Notes under the pieces: model-generated
What the model saw: only the letters and a program-made list of their open reading frames with translations
Database searches by the model: none
What the model was told of the DNA's origin: nothing
Part shown: piece after piece, positions 60,200-64,000 of the stretch
How positions within the stretch are numbered: the first letter of the stretch is position 1
How the letters are laid out: every line of letters begins with the position of its first letter
Assembly: GCA_964434165.1 (NCBI GenBank)
Contig: CAYSUS010000025.1
Location: 1-64,000 of the forward strand
From: CAYSUS01 sp964434165
GTDB lineage: Bacteria; Planctomycetota; Planctomycetia; Pirellulales; Thermoguttaceae
Length of the DNA stretch: 64,000 nucleotides
Direction of reading: 5' to 3'
Position numbers and translations under genes: made by a program

Positions 60200-62425
60200 A
60201 TGCGTGCGATCCGGACTTTTCTGCCCTCCGTTCTGCCGGGCCTGGGGTTAATGCTGCTTTCCGCCGCGGCTGCCGTGGCCGAGGCCCCCCGCGTGCTGCC
60301 GCCGGGCGAGAAGCCCAACGACGCCCGGCTGGCGAAGCTGAAGGACCTCAACGGCTACTTTCCGTTCAAGCCCTGCACGACGCCCGAGGCCTGGGAGAAG
60401 CGGGCCCAGCGCGTGCGCCGGCAGATGCTCGTGGGGCTGGGCCTCTGGCCCATGCCCACCAAGACGCCCGCCAACGCCGTGATCCACGGCCGCATCGACC
60501 GCGGCGATTACTCGGTGGAGAAGGTTTACCTCGAGAGCTTCCCCGGGCATTTCGTCACGGGCAACCTCTACCGGCCGAAGAAAGCCAAGAGGCCTGGGCC
60601 CGGCGTGCTCTGCCCGCACGGCCACTGGGCCAACGGGCGGTTCTACGACGCGGGCGAGAAGAAGATCGCCGAGCAGATCGAGAAGGGGGAGGAGAAGTTC
60701 AATCCCAGCGGGCGTTATCCGATCCAGGCCCGCTGCGCCACGCTGGCGCGGCTCGGCTGCACCGTGTTTCACTATGACATGGTGGGCTACGCCGATAGCC
60801 AGCAGCTCTCGCACCGGCCCGGGGTGCGCCGGGAGATGAACACCCAGGAGGACTGGGGCTACTTCAGCCCGCAGGCGGAATTGCGACTCCAGACCATCAT
60901 GGGCCTGCAAACGTATAACTCGATCCGCGCACTGGACTGGTTCCGCGGCATGGCGGAGGTCGATCCCGAGCGGATCGGCGTGACGGGAGCCAGCGGCGGG
61001 GGCACGCAGACGTTCATCCTCGCCGCGATCGATCCCCGTCCGGCCGTGGCCTTCCCCGCCGTGATGGTCTCCACGGCCATGCAGGGCGGATGCACCTGTG
61101 AGAACTGCTGCTACCTGCGCGTGGGGACGGGCAACATCGAGATCGCCGCGCTCTGCTCCCCCCGACCGCTGGCCATGACCGCGGCCAACGACTGGACCAG
61201 GGAGATGGAGACCAAGGGCTTTCCAGAGCTGAAAGCCCATTACGCGATGCTGGGAGTGCCGAATCGCGTGGCGCTATTCCCGTACCTGGAGTTTCCGCAC
61301 AACTACAACTACGTCTCGCGGTCGAAGATGTATCCCTGGATGAATCGCTGGCTGAAGCTGGGGCACGAAGAGCCGATCGTCGAGAAGGACTTCAAGCCAC
61401 TGAGCAAGGAGGAGATGACCGTCTGGGACGAGGGCCATCCCAAGCCGCCGAGCGGACCGGACTACGAGCGGTCGCTCCTGAGGTGGATCACCGTGGACTC
61501 CGAGAAGCAGATGCGCGCGCTGATCCCCAAGGATAAGCAGTCGCTGGCCGAGTTCCGCCGCGTGGTGGGCGGGGCGATCGACGCAATGATCGGCCGCGGC
61601 CTGCCCAAGCCGGACGAGGTGGAGGTCGTGCGGGTCGGCAAAGAAGATCAGCGCAAGGACGGGTATGCGCTCCAGAGGCTTCTGCTCCGCTTCAGGCCGG
61701 CCGGCGAGGAGATCCCGGGGCTGCTACTGAAGCCGAAGGAGTGGGACGGCCAGGTCCTGAGGATTAACGTGACTAAGGACGGCAAGCGATCGTGCTTCGA
61801 CGCCGAGGGCAAGCTGGATTACTGGCTCGACGGGGCGACGCGCCAAGGGAAGCCGGTCGCCCACCTGCTGCTCGACGTCTTCGGCCAGGGGGAGCTCACC
61901 GACGATGGCAAGCCGCTCGCACGGCAGCCGCTCAACGCCAGCGGACGCGACGCGTGGAAGTCCTACGCCGGCTACACGTACGGGTACAACCACCCGCTGT
62001 TCTGCAAGCGGGTGCACGACGTGCTGACGGCCGTGGCCTGCGCGCGCGGCCCGCTGGAGGCGAAGGAGGTGGAAATCCTCGCCGGGCCCGTGGCGAGCCT
62101 TTGGGTGGCCGCGGCGCGGGCCCAGGCGGGCGGGGCCGTGGACGCGGCGTACGTCGATCCGTGCAAGGCCGCGCCCGACGAGGGGCTGTTCCGCTTCGCG
62201 GACCTCATGGCCATCGACCATCCGGACTTCCTGCCCGGCGGCGCCAAGTACCTCGACGTGCCGGGCATCCTGGCGCTCTCGGCGCCGCACGAGCTCCACG
62301 TGGTGGGGCTGGACAAGGAGAAGATCGAGGTCGTGAAGGACGCGTACTGGGCGGCCGGGGCCGAGGAGCGGCTCCGCAACGTCCCGCCCCGGCCGATCAT
62401 GCTGCCGGCGGAGGATGGGGGTTGA
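60200..62425 (+). CDS. Secreted two-part alpha/beta hydrolase (acetyl-xylan-esterase-like)
   Basis: 741 residues from ATG 60200 (GAGGAGAGCCGCC upstream). Signal peptide about residues 1-28 (PGLGLMLLSAAAAVAEAPR). The first half (about 60-430) has a complete hydrolase plan: VLCPHGHWANGRF, FHYDMVGYADS, nucleophile elbow VTGASGGGTQTF, and a probable His in EFPHNYNY. A Cys-rich turn (GGCTCENCCYLRVGTGN) lies nearby. The second half (about 500-741) resembles a second hydrolase fold (LLLDVFGQGELTDDG, YGYNHPLFCKRVHDVLTA) without a GxSxG elbow. Likely an esterase acting on polysaccharides. Confidence 0.82.
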   Translation: MRAIRTFLPSVLPGLGLMLLSAAAAVAEAPRVLPPGEKPNDARLAKLKDLNGYFPFKPCTTPEAWEKRAQRVRRQMLVGLGLWPMPTKTPANAVIHGRIDRGDYSVEKVYLESFPGHFVTGNLYRPKKAKRPGPGVLCPHGHWANGRFYDAGEKKIAEQIEKGEEKFNPSGRYPIQARCATLARLGCTVFHYDMVGYADSQQLSHRPGVRREMNTQEDWGYFSPQAELRLQTIMGLQTYNSIRALDWFRGMAEVDPERIGVTGASGGGTQTFILAAIDPRPAVAFPAVMVSTAMQGGCTCENCCYLRVGTGNIEIAALCSPRPLAMTAANDWTREMETKGFPELKAHYAMLGVPNRVALFPYLEFPHNYNYVSRSKMYPWMNRWLKLGHEEPIVEKDFKPLSKEEMTVWDEGHPKPPSGPDYERSLLRWITVDSEKQMRALIPKDKQSLAEFRRVVGGAIDAMIGRGLPKPDEVEVVRVGKEDQRKDGYALQRLLLRFRPAGEEIPGLLLKPKEWDGQVLRINVTKDGKRSCFDAEGKLDYWLDGATRQGKPVAHLLLDVFGQGELTDDGKPLARQPLNASGRDAWKSYAGYTYGYNHPLFCKRVHDVLTAVACARGPLEAKEVEILAGPVASLWVAAARAQAGGAVDAAYVDPCKAAPDEGLFRFADLMAIDHPDFLPGGAKYLDVPGILALSAPHELHVVGLDKEKIEVVKDAYWAAGAEERLRNVPPRPIMLPAEDGG

Positions 62426-62456
62426 GCGGACACGTCGCGTCGCAACCCCGCGCCGT

Positions 62457-63758
62457 CTAGCTGGCGCGCCTCTTCGCCGTGTGCCTCGGCTCCTCGCCAT
62501 CGCTCGGCGAGCCACCTTGTCGGCCAGGTGCGAGGATTGCCACGCCGTGGGGGTCTGCCTCCGCGAACTCAGCCACTTCCGTGCCCCGCGCCGTTTCGTG
62601 CAGAGCGAGCCATAGGAGAAACACCAGCACGCCCGCGGGCAGAACGGCCGGGGCGAGGGGCGTGGTCTTGGCCAGCATCCGCTCAAACGCCCCCATGCTC
62701 AAGAGCGAGGTAAGCGTCCACGCCGCCACGGCCAGCGCGCGATGCCGCCGGTCTTCGAAGCTCGCGAGCAGGGCCCACGTCGTCATCGGGGCGATGATCA
62801 TGTAGGTCAGCCGCTCGGAGCCGGGGCCGAAGACGAGCTGCCACCCGAGCCACACGGCGAAGATCGAGGTCAGCACGCGCCGCGGGCACGACAGCCGATG
62901 CCGCTGCCAGAGACACCAGCCCAACACCACCAGGGCCGTGTCGCACTGGACGATCTCGTAGAGGTTGCGATCGACCGGGAACTGGAAGTGCTCCCAGATG
63001 GTCCACAGGTCACGGTAGCCGGCCCAGCGCTCGATCTGCGTCGCGTTGAGCATCGCCGCGAACTGGCCGTACTGCCAGACTACGATCTCGGGCGGGCGCG
63101 TGAGAAAGGGGATCGCCGCCAGCACGGCACAGGCGACCACCGCGCGGCCGATCATCTGCCGGGGCCAGCAGGCGCAGACCAGGAGCACCAGGGCCAGCGG
63201 CCAGATCTTGATGAACACCGGCGCGCACAAGAGAAACGCGGCCGCCCACCAGCGGCGCCGCGCGACGGCCACCATGCCCAGCATGGCCGCGGCGATCAAC
63301 AGGGCGTTGTTCTGCCCCGACCAGACGCCGCGGAGCGCCCCCACCAGCGTCAGGGCCAGCAGCAGGGCCTCGCGCTGCGGGGGCCAGCGGCCCGGCAGCA
63401 CGTGGCGCACGAAGAGGTGCATCGCCCCAAGCAGCCCGAGCACGCTGGTCCACAGCCAGAGGATGCCGCCGACACGCTCCGGCAGGAGCCCGAACGGGGT
63501 CATCGCCACGGCGAACGTCGGCGTGTAGCGGAACAGGTCGCTGTCCGCGTAGGTCAGGTAAAGCGAGACGTCGCTCCACCAGCTTTGCGCGCCCCGGGCG
63601 AAGACCGGATAGACCGTGTGCTGGGTCGGCTGCACGCAGACCTTGACGCTGGCCACCACGGCGAACACGATCCACAGGGCCACCGCCCGGCGGAGCCACT
63701 CGCGGTCGAGCGGGGTGACTGGAGGATGGTCCGGTTCCGCGTTACCGGCTGTCGTCAT
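62457..63758 (-). CDS. Polytopic glycosyltransferase, GT87/DUF2029-like
   Basis: 433 residues with about 9-10 hydrophobic helices. ATG 63758 is chosen because upstream codons lack features. Family-type phrases: YLTYADSDLFRYTPTFAVAM, GVWSGQNNALLIAAAMLGMV (QxN motif), FLLCAPVFIKIWPLALVLLV (the Lys-Pro/Ile region after the third loop) and FGPGSERLTYMIIAPMTTWA. GT87-type enzymes transfer mannose or another sugar from a polyprenyl-phosphate donor on the outer face of the membrane. The substrate is unknown. Confidence 0.8.
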   Translation of the reverse strand: MTTAGNAEPDHPPVTPLDREWLRRAVALWIVFAVVASVKVCVQPTQHTVYPVFARGAQSWWSDVSLYLTYADSDLFRYTPTFAVAMTPFGLLPERVGGILWLWTSVLGLLGAMHLFVRHVLPGRWPPQREALLLALTLVGALRGVWSGQNNALLIAAAMLGMVAVARRRWWAAAFLLCAPVFIKIWPLALVLLVCACWPRQMIGRAVVACAVLAAIPFLTRPPEIVVWQYGQFAAMLNATQIERWAGYRDLWTIWEHFQFPVDRNLYEIVQCDTALVVLGWCLWQRHRLSCPRRVLTSIFAVWLGWQLVFGPGSERLTYMIIAPMTTWALLASFEDRRHRALAVAAWTLTSLLSMGAFERMLAKTTPLAPAVLPAGVLVFLLWLALHETARGTEVAEFAEADPHGVAILAPGRQGGSPSDGEEPRHTAKRRAS

Positions 63759-63858
63759 GGCGCCTGTCCTCACGCTTTCGCTCCTCGTTCCCATGCTCCG
63801 TGTGGGAGCGCCTGGCACACGAGGACGGAGCAGGCACCCCGCCCTGCCAGGTGTGATC

Positions 63859-64000
63859 TTACCGACGGACGATCGTCTCCCCGGCGGCGCGAGACGCGAT
63901 CTCCGCGTTCTCCCCGGGCGGCCGCCCGATGCGCCTGCCGACCACGACCGTGCGGAACGGCTCCTCACGCCGGAACCGGTCGCAACAGACCGTGCCCAAC
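63859..64000 (-). CDS. 3' end of an unidentified gene (partial)
   Basis: A minus-strand frame open from the window edge to TAA at 63859-63861 encodes 46 residues ending in EIASRAAGETIVRR, with VVVGRRIGRPPGENA before it. Codons have G or C at nearly all third positions, as in other genes here. The family cannot be told from this piece. Confidence 0.45.
   Translation of the reverse strand, partial: LGTVCCDRFRREEPFRTVVVGRRIGRPPGENAEIASRAAGETIVRR

Noticed and set aside
1..64000. Search for tRNA, rRNA, CRISPR arrays, insertion sequences and prophage genes
   Set aside because: None was recognised by eye; short RNA genes could still be missed without a covariance search.

Overview
The window is GC-rich DNA (roughly two thirds G+C by eye) with dense, mostly well-spaced genes. 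It is most likely from a flagellated member of the Planctomycetota. The main reasons are a secreted protein that opens with an SHD1 (SLA1 homology 1) domain, a PQQ-type propeller protein, many exported TPR proteins beside ExbB/ExbD sets, a hairpin repeat (10184-10247) whose chance translation reads SPKRQRGG, a truncated DUF4058 gene, and a FlgE hook protein with inserted beta-sandwich domains. No rRNA, tRNA, CRISPR array or insertion sequence was recognised, and the species cannot be named from sequence alone.

Layout. Positions 1-4.7 kb hold exported proteins of unclear role: a PQQ-like propeller, an SHD1 protein, a His/Tyr-rich small protein and a carbohydrate-binding-like protein. From 4.9 to 7.4 kb lies a leftward ExbB-ExbD-ExbD set, a clear intrinsic terminator, then a third ExbD gene. 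From 8.1 to 17.7 kb lie envelope TPR proteins (a lipoprotein and two large exported proteins), a membrane-anchored VWA protein with a duplicated N-terminal motif, and an ECF sigma factor. The last four genes run leftward in the order ECF - VWA - TPR - TPR and may form one regulated envelope system. Positions 8.1-9.1 and 18.5-20.2 kb encode two paralogous membrane proteins built on an unrecognised repeat domain (one copy and two copies). Malate dehydrogenase (20.4 kb) and an alpha/beta hydrolase (21.6 kb) follow.

The core of the window (about 22.4-54.4 kb) is one large rightward flagellar cluster: TPR membrane protein - FlgN-like chaperone - histidine kinase - sigma-54 response regulator - [sigma-54-type promoter] - flgB flgC fliE fliF fliG fliH fliI fliJ motE-like fliK flgD flgE flbD motA motB fliL fliN fliO fliP fliQ fliR flhB - (thioredoxin lipoprotein on the other strand) - flhA flhF flhG - small membrane protein - fliA. 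It encodes the rod base, MS ring, part of the C ring, the whole export gate and its ATPase complex, hook and hook-length control, the stator, polar-placement GTPases and the late sigma factor. fliM, flagellin, hook-filament junction, P/L-ring and chemotaxis genes are not in the window. The kinase/regulator pair sits directly before a well-spaced sigma-54 promoter, so the cluster probably carries its own control circuit. FliN carries four FliM-like N-terminal motifs, which may partly explain the absence of fliM here. FliG has lost several charged residues known to contact the stator in E. coli.

From 54.5 to 64 kb there is a DUF4058 remnant, a secreted (alpha/alpha)-toroid polysaccharide-lyase-like protein, two secreted alpha/beta hydrolases, a zinc-ribbon PilZ protein, a zinc-ribbon membrane protein, a GT87-like membrane glycosyltransferase and the 3' end of one more gene. 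A 29-nt element found at 18158-18186 and (minus strand) 56507-56535 is shared by two otherwise gene-free stretches and encodes the peptide WKNSSLL in both.
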